The notes beneath the pieces were generated by a model. It was not told the origin of the DNA. It was given only the letters and a program-made list of their open reading frames with translations, and ran no database searches. DNA of 15,069 nucleotides from Clostridiales bacterium (GTDB taxonomy: Bacteria > Bacillota > Clostridia > Oscillospirales > Oscillospiraceae), in the NCBI GenBank assembly GCA_902363045.1, contig CABIYX010000051.1, forward strand, positions 1-15,069. The letters are read 5' to 3'. Below, one piece after another: positions 1-5,887 of the stretch. The translations under genes and the position numbers were made by a program. The stretch's first letter is position 1; the number at the start of each line of letters is the position of its first letter.

Positions 1-2
1 TC

Positions 3-77
3 ATGAAGGATTTGGTCTCCTCTCGTGCGGTTGTTGCTCGCAACTTCAACTATAACCGATGAGACCTTATCCTTCAT
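3..77 (+). repeat. Left-end imperfect stem of the IS, covering the tnpA start
   Basis: Bases 3-19 (atgaaggatttggtctc) and 61-77 (gagaccttatccttcat) are inverted repeats with one 2-base mismatch. They enclose inner pairs cggtt/aaccg (28-32/54-58) and gttg/caac (33-36/41-44). The tnpA ATG (59-61) abuts the right arm. By analogy with IS200, where a 5' stem hides the tnpA start, this may limit translation or serve as the left recognition structure. That role is inferred. Confidence 0.5.
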
Positions 78-535
78 CCCTTTTTATTCAACTGTCCAAT
101 ATGTATTGTAGTCCTACACATGTAGTGTTCATCACGCCAAAGTATCGGAGGAAAATAGATTATTGGGGGATGCGGGAAGATATCCGAGATATCATCCGGG
201 ACCTATGTAAGTGGAAAGGCGTGGTAATCATCGAAGGGAAAGTAATGCCGGACCACATTCATCTGCTGCTGTCAATTCCGCCGAAGTATTCCGTGTCCAG
301 CTTTATGGGATATCTGAAGGGGAAAAGTGCGATGATGATATTCGAGCGTCACGCGAATTTGAAGTATAAATTTGGGAATCGCCACTTCTGGGCAACAGGG
401 TATTATGTAAGCACTGTGGGTATCCAGGAAAAGGCCCTACGGAAGTATATCCAGGAGCAAGAGAAACAGGATCAGATTGAGGATAAAATCAGCACCAAGG
501 AGTACGAAAACCCTTTTAAGGGTCAAGCGAGGTAA
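59..535 (+). CDS. tnpA: IS200/IS605-family Y1 (HUH) transposase TnpA
   Basis: Single-strand DNA transposase that nicks and joins IS ends through a 5'-phosphotyrosine bond. It has 158 residues, about the usual family length. The metal-binding HUH motif is PDHIHL (H66, H68). The family hallmarks SIPPK (72-76), FMGYLKGKS (82-90) and GNRHFWATGYYVSTVG (106-121) are intact. The catalytic tyrosine is probably Y130 in RKYIQEQ, by comparison with IS608 Y127. The N-terminus is odd. Family members usually read like HTKWxCKYHIVF, but here residues 11-24 run QLSNMYCSPTHVVF, with an extra residue before the histidine. No Shine-Dalgarno sequence precedes the ATG at 59 or the next in-frame ATG at 101. The first codons are inside the right arm of the 3-19/61-77 stem, so translation may be weak or blocked, as known for IS200. 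The catalytic core looks functional, but the start is uncertain. Confidence 0.88.
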   Translation: MRPYPSSLFIQLSNMYCSPTHVVFITPKYRRKIDYWGMREDIRDIIRDLCKWKGVVIIEGKVMPDHIHLLLSIPPKYSVSSFMGYLKGKSAMMIFERHANLKYKFGNRHFWATGYYVSTVGIQEKALRKYIQEQEKQDQIEDKISTKEYENPFKGQAR

Positions 536-546
536 TCAGTCCACAA

Positions 547-637
547 TGGCTTGAACATAGTGAAAGCCAGCGTCTTTCAGGCGCTGGCCGCACTATGCCC
601 TTTTAGGGCTTGTTCAAGCCACGCGTTTCACGCGTGG
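547..637 (+). repeat. Nested palindromes of the IS200 right end
   Basis: An outer perfect 11-bp inverted repeat, tggcttgaaca (547-557) and tgttcaagcca (611-621), encloses catagtg/cactatg (556-562/591-597), gccagcg/cgctggc (566-572/582-588) and gccc/gggc (597-600/606-609). A further hairpin ccacgcg-tttca-cgcgtgg (619-637) overlaps the outer arm by three bases. The last hairpin is the best candidate for the TnpA right-end recognition structure. The rest forms a branched fold immediately after the gene and could also act as a terminator or structured RNA. There is no U-tract. Confidence 0.6.
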
Positions 638-704
638 TCTTGACTGGGGAGAGATAGATTGGGTCGTGCGGTTCTAAAGTCCGGCGCGTGTTCCGCGCGG
701 AGGC

Positions 705-1901
705 TCAGCGGAGCGGCAGGGCTAGGGCGGCGTCCAGGATGCGGTTGGCGGCCTCCTCCTTGGAGAGAAGGGGGAGCTCCTCCGCGCCCTGAGCGGTGAT
801 GAGGGTGATCACGTTGGTGTCCACGCCGAAGCCGGCTCCGGCCACCTTCAGGTTGTTGGCGCAGATCATGTCCACGTTTTTCTTGACCAGCTTGGCCCGG
901 CTGTTTTCCAGCATATTCTGGGTCTCCATGGAAAAGCCGCAGATCACCTGGCCCGGGCGGCGGTGGCTGCCTAGGTGCTGCAAAATATCCTGGGTCCGCC
1001 TGAGGGGGATGGACAGGTCGCTGTCCTTCTTCTTCATTTTGTTGTCGCTGTAATCGGCGGGGGTGTAGTCGGCCACGGCGGCCGCCTTGAAGATGTAGTC
1101 GGCCTGCTCCTGCCGGGCGGCTACCGCCTCAAACATATCCTGGGCGGAGACCACGGGGACCACCTCCACGAAGGGAGGGGGCGTCAGGGCGGTGGGGCCG
1201 GAGATGAGGGTGACCCGGGCCCCCCGGAGCATGGCCATCCGGGCGATGGCATAGCCCATTTTCCCGGAGGAGTGGTTGGTGAGGTAGCGCACCGGGTCCA
1301 GCGGCTCCTGGGTGGGGCCGGCGGTGACCAGTACCCGCTTCCCCTCCAGATCGTGGGGGAGGGCCAGCTGGCGCAGAACGTGCTGAAGGAGCGCGTCGGG
1401 CTCCGGGAGCTTGCCCGCTCCCACGTCGCCGCAGGCCAGGCGGCCGGAGGCGGGGGCGATGACCTCCCAGCCGTATTTCCGGAGCAGCTCCAGATTGTCC
1501 TGAGTCACCGGGTTTTCAAACATCCCGGTGTTCATCGCGGGGGCGATGAGCTTGGGACACCGGCAGGCCAGAATGGTGGTGGTGAGCATATCATCCGCCA
1601 AACCGTGGGCCAGCTTGGCGCACACATTGGCGGTGGCGGGAGCGACCAGCACCAGATCGGTGCGGCGGGCCAGGGCGATGTGCTCCACCTGGTGGGAGAA
1701 ATTCCGGTCAAAGGTATCCACCATGGCGCGGTTCCCGGTGAGCTGCTCGAAGGTGAGGGGCGTGATGAACTGGGTGGCGTGCTCTGTCAGGATCACCTCC
1801 ACATGGCAGTGCTGTTTGACCAGGGCGGAGGCCAGGGCGGCGGCCTTATAGGCGGCGATGCCGCCCGTGACCCCAAGAAGAACTGTTTTTCCGCTGAGCA
1901 T
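705..1901 (-). CDS. coaBC: Bifunctional phosphopantothenoylcysteine decarboxylase / phosphopantothenate-cysteine ligase
   Basis: Cytosolic coenzyme A enzyme. CoaB joins 4'-phosphopantothenate to cysteine, using CTP in bacteria. CoaC, a flavoprotein, decarboxylates the product to 4'-phosphopantetheine. The protein has 398 residues, the usual length. The CoaC half (about 1-180) shows the N-terminal FMN-binding TGGIAAYK (12-19), catalytic H74 in VEHIALAR, PAMN (121-124) and the active-site cysteine C157 in RLACGDVGAGK. The CoaB half (about 187-398) shows TAGPTQEPLDPVRYLTN (193-209), SSGKMG, and the lysine-rich KMKKKD (288-293). The start ATG at 1901 has aaggaggt at 1911-1918, nine bases upstream. 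It is transcribed away from the ECF and coaX genes from a back-to-back promoter. A weak hairpin (681-700) follows the stop without a U-run. All key residues are present. Confidence 0.97.
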   Translation of the reverse strand: MLSGKTVLLGVTGGIAAYKAAALASALVKQHCHVEVILTEHATQFITPLTFEQLTGNRAMVDTFDRNFSHQVEHIALARRTDLVLVAPATANVCAKLAHGLADDMLTTTILACRCPKLIAPAMNTGMFENPVTQDNLELLRKYGWEVIAPASGRLACGDVGAGKLPEPDALLQHVLRQLALPHDLEGKRVLVTAGPTQEPLDPVRYLTNHSSGKMGYAIARMAMLRGARVTLISGPTALTPPPFVEVVPVVSAQDMFEAVAARQEQADYIFKAAAVADYTPADYSDNKMKKKDSDLSIPLRRTQDILQHLGSHRRPGQVICGFSMETQNMLENSRAKLVKKNVDMICANNLKVAGAGFGVDTNVITLITAQGAEELPLLSKEEAANRILDAALALPLR

Positions 1902-1972
1902 AAAATGAAAACCTCCTTGTGTCAGGATGGGCAGAGTATGAGATCGGGGGCGCGCGGGGCGCTTCCAAGGGG

Positions 1973-2001
1973 ATTATGACACAAATAGGACGGATTGTAA
2001 A
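1973..2001 (-). promoter_or_regulatory. Probable SigA promoter of coaBC
   Basis: On the minus strand TTTACA (1996-2001) and CATAAT (1973-1978) are separated by 17 bases. This leaves a leader of about 65 nt, GC-rich in its middle, before the coaBC ribosome site. It lies about 40 bp from the oppositely directed promoter at 2043-2072, so the two CoA transcripts diverge from one short region. Confidence 0.6.
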
Positions 2002-2042
2002 GGAATTGGTCCACATCCGCAAAGTTTTAGAAAATCTGAGTC

Positions 2043-2072
2043 TTGCAATCGGAGGCTGATTTCGTTTATAAT
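2043..2072 (+). promoter_or_regulatory. Probable SigA promoter of the ECF S-component / coaX operon
   Basis: TTGCAA (2043-2048) and a perfect TATAAT (2067-2072) are 18 bases apart. Transcription would start near 2079 and produce a leader of about 80 nt before the start codon at 2162. Confidence 0.65.
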
Positions 2073-2085
2073 AGTGCGGTTAAGA

Positions 2086-2153
2086 GGCCGGAAAGCCGGC
2101 CCCCCTGGCAAAAATGCGTTGCATCCTCCTTGAGAGGAGCGACAGCAGGAGGG
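2086..2153 (+). promoter_or_regulatory. Structured leader with possible ribosome-site occlusion
   Basis: The leader holds a hairpin ggccgg-aaag-ccggcc (2086-2101) and then cctcct (2125-2130). The latter can pair with aggag at 2135-2139 or with the Shine-Dalgarno aggagg at 2147-2152 of the downstream gene, but not with both. No U-tract follows, so this is not a terminator. It does not match a riboswitch class that I recognise, and the switching idea is inference. Confidence 0.3.
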
Positions 2154-2161
2154 AATTGAAT

Positions 2162-2797
2162 ATGAAAAACCGTAAGAAAGACACCCGGTGGATGGCGCTG
2201 CTGGCCATGCTGGTGGCGGTGGAACTGGTCCTGGTGGCCACGGGCATCGGCCTGATCCCGCTGCCCGTCATCAAGGCCACGACCCTGCACATCCCAGTGA
2301 TCCTGGGGGCGGTGCTGCTGGGCCCGCTGGCCGGCGGGATCCTGGGGGCGGTGTTCGGCCTGAGCTCCATGTGGATCAACACCACGGCCCCGGGGCTGCT
2401 GGCCTTCGCCTTCTCGCCCTTCATGAGTACCACCGGGCTGCCCGGCGCGCTGAAGGCGGTGTGGATCTCGGTGGGGTGCCGCATCCTCATCGGCGTGGTG
2501 TCCGGCTGGCTGTGGATCGCCCTGAAACGGGTGCGGGTGAACGATTATATCGCCCTGCCTGTGGTGGGCGTGGCCGGAGCCATGACCAACACGGTGCTGG
2601 TCATGGGCAGCATCTATTTCCTGCTGGCCCAGCAGTATGCCGAGGTGAAAAATGTGGCGCTGGACGCGGTGTTTGGGCTGGTGATGGCCACGGTCACCGC
2701 TTCCGGCATCCCGGAGGCCATTGCGGCCGCGGTGCTGGTCACCGCCATTGGGAAGGCACTGCTCCGGCTGACCGGAGCGGCGCCCCGGCGGGTTTGA
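2162..2797 (+). CDS. ECF transporter S-component, probably for pantothenate (PanT-like)
   Basis: Membrane substrate-capture subunit of an energy-coupling-factor vitamin importer. The protein has 211 residues, typical for the family, and is hydrophobic throughout. Likely membrane segments lie near 9-30, 43-70, 78-92, 103-122, 130-156 and 165-203. It has a basic N-terminus (MKNRKKDTRW) and the glycine-rich GAVLLGPLAGGILGAVFG (49-66) common in S-components. The ATG at 2162 is chosen because aggaggg (2147-2153) sits eight bases before it; an earlier in-frame ATG at 2114 lies inside the leader and lacks such a site. No ATPase (EcfA) or EcfT gene is near, so it probably uses a shared module encoded elsewhere. 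Substrate is inferred from its place between coaBC and coaX, just upstream of the latter in the same operon. Another vitamin cannot be excluded. Confidence 0.85.
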   Translation: MKNRKKDTRWMALLAMLVAVELVLVATGIGLIPLPVIKATTLHIPVILGAVLLGPLAGGILGAVFGLSSMWINTTAPGLLAFAFSPFMSTTGLPGALKAVWISVGCRILIGVVSGWLWIALKRVRVNDYIALPVVGVAGAMTNTVLVMGSIYFLLAQQYAEVKNVALDAVFGLVMATVTASGIPEAIAAAVLVTAIGKALLRLTGAAPRRV

Positions 2798-2856
2798 CCG
2801 GAAAGCGCGGCGCGGCGGCTCGCGCATAGAAAGATAAAGTTTGAGGTGAACGGTAG

Positions 2857-3624
2857 ATGCTTCTTGCCATCGATATTGGGAACAGCAACATCGTGATCGG
2901 AGGGATCGACGAGGAAAAGATCCGCTTTGAGGCGCGGATTGCCACCGACCGGATCAAGACCTCCGACCAGTACGGAGTTGAGATCAAGAATATGCTGGAC
3001 CTGTTCCGTGTGCCGGTGGAGGAGGTGGAGGACTGTATTATCTCCTCCGTAGTGCCGCCGGTATTCAACGCGGTGCGCACCGGCGTAGTCAAGGTGACCG
3101 GGCTGGAGCCCATCGTGGTGGGACCGGGCATCAAGACCGGGCTGAATATCCAGATGGACGACCCGGCCTCGGTGGGCAGCGACCGCATCGTGATCGCGGT
3201 GGCCGCCCTTCAGGAGTACAAGCCCCCCATCATCCTGGTGGACATGGGGACGGCCACCACCATGGAGGTGGTGGACCACGGGAACACCTATCTGGGCGGC
3301 TGCATCATCCCGGGGGTCCGAGTGTCGGCGGAGGCTCTGTCCAGCCGGGCCTCCCAGCTGCCGGGCATCCAGCTGGACAAGCCCAGGCGGGTCATCGGGA
3401 AGAATACCGTGGAGTGTATGCGCAGCGGGATCATGTACGGTGCCGCCGCCATGCTGGACGGGATGCTGGACCGGATGGAGGAGGAGCTGGGGAAACGGAC
3501 CACCGTGGTGGTGACCGGCGGAATGGCGCAGTTCATCGCCCCCCTGTGCCGGCGGAAGATGATGGTGGAAAAGGACCTTTTGCTGAAGGGACTGTACGCC
3601 ATCTACAAGAAGAACAAGAAGTAA
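2857..3624 (+). CDS. coaX: Type III pantothenate kinase
   Basis: Cytosolic enzyme that phosphorylates pantothenate to 4'-phosphopantothenate, the first step of CoA synthesis. Type III enzymes are generally not feedback-inhibited by CoA and need a monovalent cation. It has 255 residues, the usual length. ASKHA-fold motifs are visible: phosphate-1 DIGNSN (6-11), GSDR with probable catalytic base D109 (107-110), DMGTATTMEVVD (129-140), GGCIIPG (147-153) and TGG (220-222). The ATG at 2857 is preceded by gaggtga (2843-2849). It lies 59 bases after the ECF S-component on the same strand with no terminator between, so the two probably share a transcript that couples pantothenate uptake to trapping by phosphorylation. 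Confidence 0.97.
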   Translation: MLLAIDIGNSNIVIGGIDEEKIRFEARIATDRIKTSDQYGVEIKNMLDLFRVPVEEVEDCIISSVVPPVFNAVRTGVVKVTGLEPIVVGPGIKTGLNIQMDDPASVGSDRIVIAVAALQEYKPPIILVDMGTATTMEVVDHGNTYLGGCIIPGVRVSAEALSSRASQLPGIQLDKPRRVIGKNTVECMRSGIMYGAAAMLDGMLDRMEEELGKRTTVVVTGGMAQFIAPLCRRKMMVEKDLLLKGLYAIYKKNKK

Positions 3625-3681
3625 CGGCGGATCACCGCCGCCGACGTGCTGAGGCCGGGACCCGGATGGGTCCCGGCCTCA
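3625..3681 (+). terminator. Two strong hairpins after coaX, no U-tract
   Basis: Immediately after the coaX stop comes cggcgg-atca-ccgccg (3625-3640). Next is a perfect 14-bp stem, tgaggccgggaccc (3650-3663) with gggtcccggcctca (3668-3681), loop ggat. The sequence that follows (tgctgtacgg) is not U-rich, so this is at best an atypical terminator or a 3'-end-protecting structure. Confidence 0.4.
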
Positions 3682-3865
3682 TGCTGTACGGGGGAGCAAA
3701 TGCATCGGCTCTGTCAGGACAGAAGGCGGCCCTGTGGAAAAATCGCGGCGGAAGAGGCGGGGGATGTTGGCGGAATGGACGCTTTTGGACGGTCTTCGGG
3801 CAAAATGCCTGATTCCAGGTGGAAAATGTGGAAAGAAATCTCTGCTTTCTCGAGGGGACTGACGG
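3682..3865. other. Intergenic stretch without a supported gene
   Basis: Between the coaX hairpins and the hydrogenase promoter I see no convincing gene. Short open frames here lack a ribosome site, recognisable motifs or plausible composition. It may be leader or degenerate sequence. Confidence 0.5.
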
Positions 3866-3894
3866 TTGCCAAACAGAGGCGGCTATGATAAGAT
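3866..3894 (+). promoter_or_regulatory. Probable SigA promoter of the hydrogenase gene
   Basis: TTGCCA (3866-3871) and TAAGAT (3889-3894) are 17 bases apart. A leader of about 50 nt leads to aaggagg (3932-3938), ten bases before the ATG at 3949. I saw no Rex-type palindrome overlapping it. Confidence 0.5.
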
Positions 3895-3948
3895 AGGGAC
3901 GTTTAGGTGTGAAAGATTTCTTGCAAATATGAAGGAGGAAATGTAACT

Positions 3949-5466
3949 ATGCGGGGTGTCCACACATTCATCAACGACATTCGGCGGCAGGTATTTACAG
4001 AGGTGGCCCGAATGGCCTTCGAGGGCGGCAACTATGCCGAGACCATCCGCCGTCTGCCCCACAAGATCATCCCCGGCGAGGTGGCCAAGCACCGCCAGAA
4101 CATCCTGGTGGAGCGCGCTGTGGTGACCGAGCGCATCCGTCTGGCCATCGGCCTGCCCCTGCGGGACTTGAGCGAGTACGCGCCCACCGACGCGCAGCTG
4201 GAGGACAGCGTGATCGCGGAAAAGTACTATGAGCCCCCGCTGATCAACATCATCTCCTACGCCTGCAATGCCTGCCCCACCAAGCAGGTGCGGGTGACCA
4301 ATATGTGCCAGGGCTGTCTGGCCCACCCCTGCATGGAGGTGTGCCCCAAGGACGCCATCTCCCTGGTGCAGGGCAAGAGCGTCATCGATCAGACCAAGTG
4401 CATCAAGTGCGGCAAGTGTGCCGACGAGTGCCCCTATGGCGCCATCCTGCGCATCGAGCGACCCTGCGCGGAGGCCTGCGGCATGGATGCCATCGGCTCT
4501 GACGAGCTGGGCCGGGCCAAGATCGATTACGACAAGTGCGTCTCCTGCGGTATGTGCCTGGTGAACTGCCCCTTCGGCGCGATCTCGGACAAGAGCCAGA
4601 TCTTCCAGCTGATCCAGGCCATCAAGCGGGGCGACAAGGTGGTGGCCGCTGTGGCCCCCGCCTTCGTCAGCCAGTTCGGCGAGAACGTCACCTCCTCCCA
4701 GATGCGGGAGGCTATGCGCCAGGTGGGCTTCCACAAGGTGATCGAGGTGGCGGTGGGCGCCGATATGTGTACCGCTGAGGAGGCCGAGGACTTCCTGAAG
4801 AAGGTCCCCGCCGAGCAGCCCTTCATGGCCACCTCCTGCTGCCCCTCCTGGAGCGTGATGGCCAAAAAGCTGTTTCCCCAGTTCAAGGAGTATATCTCCA
4901 TGGCCATGACCCCCATGGTGCTCACTGCCCGGCTGTATAAGAAGGATCATCCGGATGTGCGCATCGTGTTCATCGGCCCCTGCACCGCCAAGAAGCTAGA
5001 GGCCTCCCGCCGCACGGTCCGAAGCGATGTGGACTTTGTCCTCACCTTTGAGGAGATGCAGGGCATCTTCGACGCCAAGGGGATCGTCCCCGCCGAGATG
5101 CCGGTGGATCCCGAGGAGGAGTTCGGCACAGGTACCGCGCTGGGCCGCGGCTTTGCCGTCACCGGCGGCGTGGCCAACGCCGTGAAGGAGGCCATTGCGG
5201 AGCTTGACCCCGACCGTGAGGTCAAGATCGAGCACGCCGACGGCCTGCGGGAGTGCCGCAAGATGCTGATGATGGCCAAGGCCGGCAAGTACAACGGCTA
5301 TCTGCTGGAGGGCATGGGCTGTCCCGGCGGCTGTGTGGCCGGCGCGGGCACCATCACCCCGGTGAAGAAGAGCACCGCGGCGGTGGGCAAGTATGTGGCC
5401 GGCGCCAAGGTCCGTACCATCCAGGACTCCGCGGCGGTCAAGCGCCTGCGGGAGGTCCAGGACTGA
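3949..5466 (+). CDS. Monomeric [FeFe] hydrogenase with N-terminal Fe-S domain, probably group B
   Basis: Iron-only hydrogenase, probably cytosolic, that would reduce protons to H2 with electrons from reduced ferredoxin. It has 505 residues. The N-terminal 95 residues are helical and carry no cysteine. Cysteine motifs follow: CNAC (106-109), CQGCLAHPCMEVCP (120-133), CIKCGKCADECP (151-162), CAEAC (173-177) and CVSCGMCLVNCP (197-208). The H-cluster domain has L1 TSCCPSW (295-301), L2 GPCTAKKLE (343-351) and L3 EGMGCPGGC (454-462). Predicted H-cluster ligands are C298, C345, C458 and C462, with C297 as the proton-relay cysteine. L2 beginning GPC rather than MPC and the EGMGCPGGC form of L3 fit the group B class rather than group A. 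No signal peptide and no partner subunits are seen. The HydE/F/G maturases must be elsewhere. The ATG has a strong ribosome site, and all catalytic residues are present. Confidence 0.93.
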   Translation: MRGVHTFINDIRRQVFTEVARMAFEGGNYAETIRRLPHKIIPGEVAKHRQNILVERAVVTERIRLAIGLPLRDLSEYAPTDAQLEDSVIAEKYYEPPLINIISYACNACPTKQVRVTNMCQGCLAHPCMEVCPKDAISLVQGKSVIDQTKCIKCGKCADECPYGAILRIERPCAEACGMDAIGSDELGRAKIDYDKCVSCGMCLVNCPFGAISDKSQIFQLIQAIKRGDKVVAAVAPAFVSQFGENVTSSQMREAMRQVGFHKVIEVAVGADMCTAEEAEDFLKKVPAEQPFMATSCCPSWSVMAKKLFPQFKEYISMAMTPMVLTARLYKKDHPDVRIVFIGPCTAKKLEASRRTVRSDVDFVLTFEEMQGIFDAKGIVPAEMPVDPEEEFGTGTALGRGFAVTGGVANAVKEAIAELDPDREVKIEHADGLRECRKMLMMAKAGKYNGYLLEGMGCPGGCVAGAGTITPVKKSTAAVGKYVAGAKVRTIQDSAAVKRLREVQD

Positions 5467-5494
5467 CCCGAAGGGAAACCAACAGATTGAAGAA

Positions 5495-5536
5495 CAGCAG
5501 GGCGGCGGCAGACTTTGGTCTGCCGCCGCCCTGCTG
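5495..5536 (+). terminator. Perfect 19-bp hairpin after the hydrogenase gene, no U-tract
   Basis: Bases 5495-5513 pair perfectly with 5518-5536 around loop tttg, 28 bases after the stop. What follows is cacacaaaaaagc, with no run of T on either strand in the right place for intrinsic termination. It may end the hydrogenase transcript in an unusual way, protect its 3' end, or be a dispersed palindrome. Confidence 0.45.
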
Positions 5537-5606
5537 CACACAAAAAAGCGGCCCCCGAAGGGACCGCCGGAAAAGCCGGAAGGATTTTCCGGAAAACCGG
5601 AAAAAG
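5537..5606. other. Intergenic stretch rich in short ccggaa repeats
   Basis: Between the 19-bp hairpin and the rpoB promoter the motif ccggaa/ttccgg recurs, including the small hairpin ccggaa-ggatt-ttccgg (5575-5591 region). No gene is seen. It could add termination or insulation between the hydrogenase and RNA polymerase units. Confidence 0.35.
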
Positions 5607-5608
5607 GG

Positions 5609-5638
5609 TTGACAAAAAAGAGTCAACCATGGTACAAT
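5609..5638 (+). promoter_or_regulatory. Strong SigA promoter of rpoBC, overlapped by an inverted repeat
   Basis: A perfect TTGACA (5609-5614) and TACAAT (5633-5638) are 18 bases apart. A perfect 7-bp inverted repeat, ggttgac (5607-5613) and gtcaacc (5622-5628) with an 8-base centre, covers the -35 box and half the spacer. It is placed like an operator. No other promoter candidate stands between the hydrogenase and rpoB. Confidence 0.75.
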
Positions 5639-5644
5639 AAAATG

Positions 5645-5875
5645 CTTCCATGTCCTTGTGAGGAACTGGCAAACTCCCCCATGGTGCAGAAGCAGTGTAG
5701 CATACGGGATAAAAAAAGACAAGAGGCATGGAAATAGATCTAACAACGCGTCCGGGCGTGCGGAAAGCTGGCCTTCTCTCGCAGTTGTGCGGTTTCAACA
5801 AAGAAAAGGACGGTTTTCCCCGCGCACGGACCGGAAAATGAGGGAATCCACCCGTTTAGTGAAGAAGAAAGCGAG
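5645..5875 (+). ncRNA. Long structured 5' leader of rpoBC, type not recognised
   Basis: About 240 nt separate the predicted transcription start from rpoB. The 5' part can close a long stem: ttccatg (5646-5652) with catggaa (5727-5733), continued by a G-U and a C-G pair, one bulge, and cttgt (5655-5659) with acaag (5719-5723). Further on, cgtgcg (5757-5762) can pair with cgcacg (5823-5828). No good open frame with a ribosome site lies in it. In many Firmicutes the genes before rpoB (rplJ-rplL) are controlled by an L10-binding leader. I could not match this leader to that or any other known class. Confidence 0.35.
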
Positions 5876-5887
5876 TTGATTTTTAGA

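Larger units (their letters stand above)
1..645 (+). mobile_element. IS200-type insertion sequence (single tnpA, no tnpB)
   Basis: One Y1-transposase gene (59-535) lies between palindrome-rich ends. On the left, positions 3-19 pair imperfectly with 61-77 and enclose smaller inverted repeats (28-32 with 54-58; 33-36 with 41-44). On the right, nested palindromes fill 547-637. The body is visibly richer in A+T than the GC-rich coaBC next to it, which fits transfer. IS200/IS605 elements move as single strands, have subterminal hairpins instead of terminal inverted repeats, and make no target duplication, so exact ends cannot be read here. The right end is set near TTGAC at 640-644 as a guess. The left end may lie before base 1. 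There is no accessory tnpB. Confidence 0.72.

Noticed and set aside
23..673. tcgtgcggtt at 23-32 and 664-673 as flanking direct repeats of the IS
   Set aside because: The core gtgcggtt also occurs at unrelated places (near 2075 and 5786), and IS200 elements make no target duplication.
681..700. Hairpin after coaBC as an intrinsic terminator
   Set aside because: The stem has a bulge and is followed on the minus strand by actttag rather than a U-tract, so support is too weak to call.
975..1979. Plus-strand open frame of 334 codons opposite coaBC
   Set aside because: It is a shadow of coaBC with glycine/histidine-rich reversed-codon composition and no motifs.
3646..3888. Possible small gene between coaX and the hydrogenase
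   Set aside because: It starts inside the coaX 3' hairpin, has no ribosome site and overlaps the hydrogenase promoter.
5681..5737. Possible 18-codon leader peptide in the rpoB leader (starts MVQKQC)
   Set aside because: No ribosome site precedes the ATG and no attenuator-type terminator follows.
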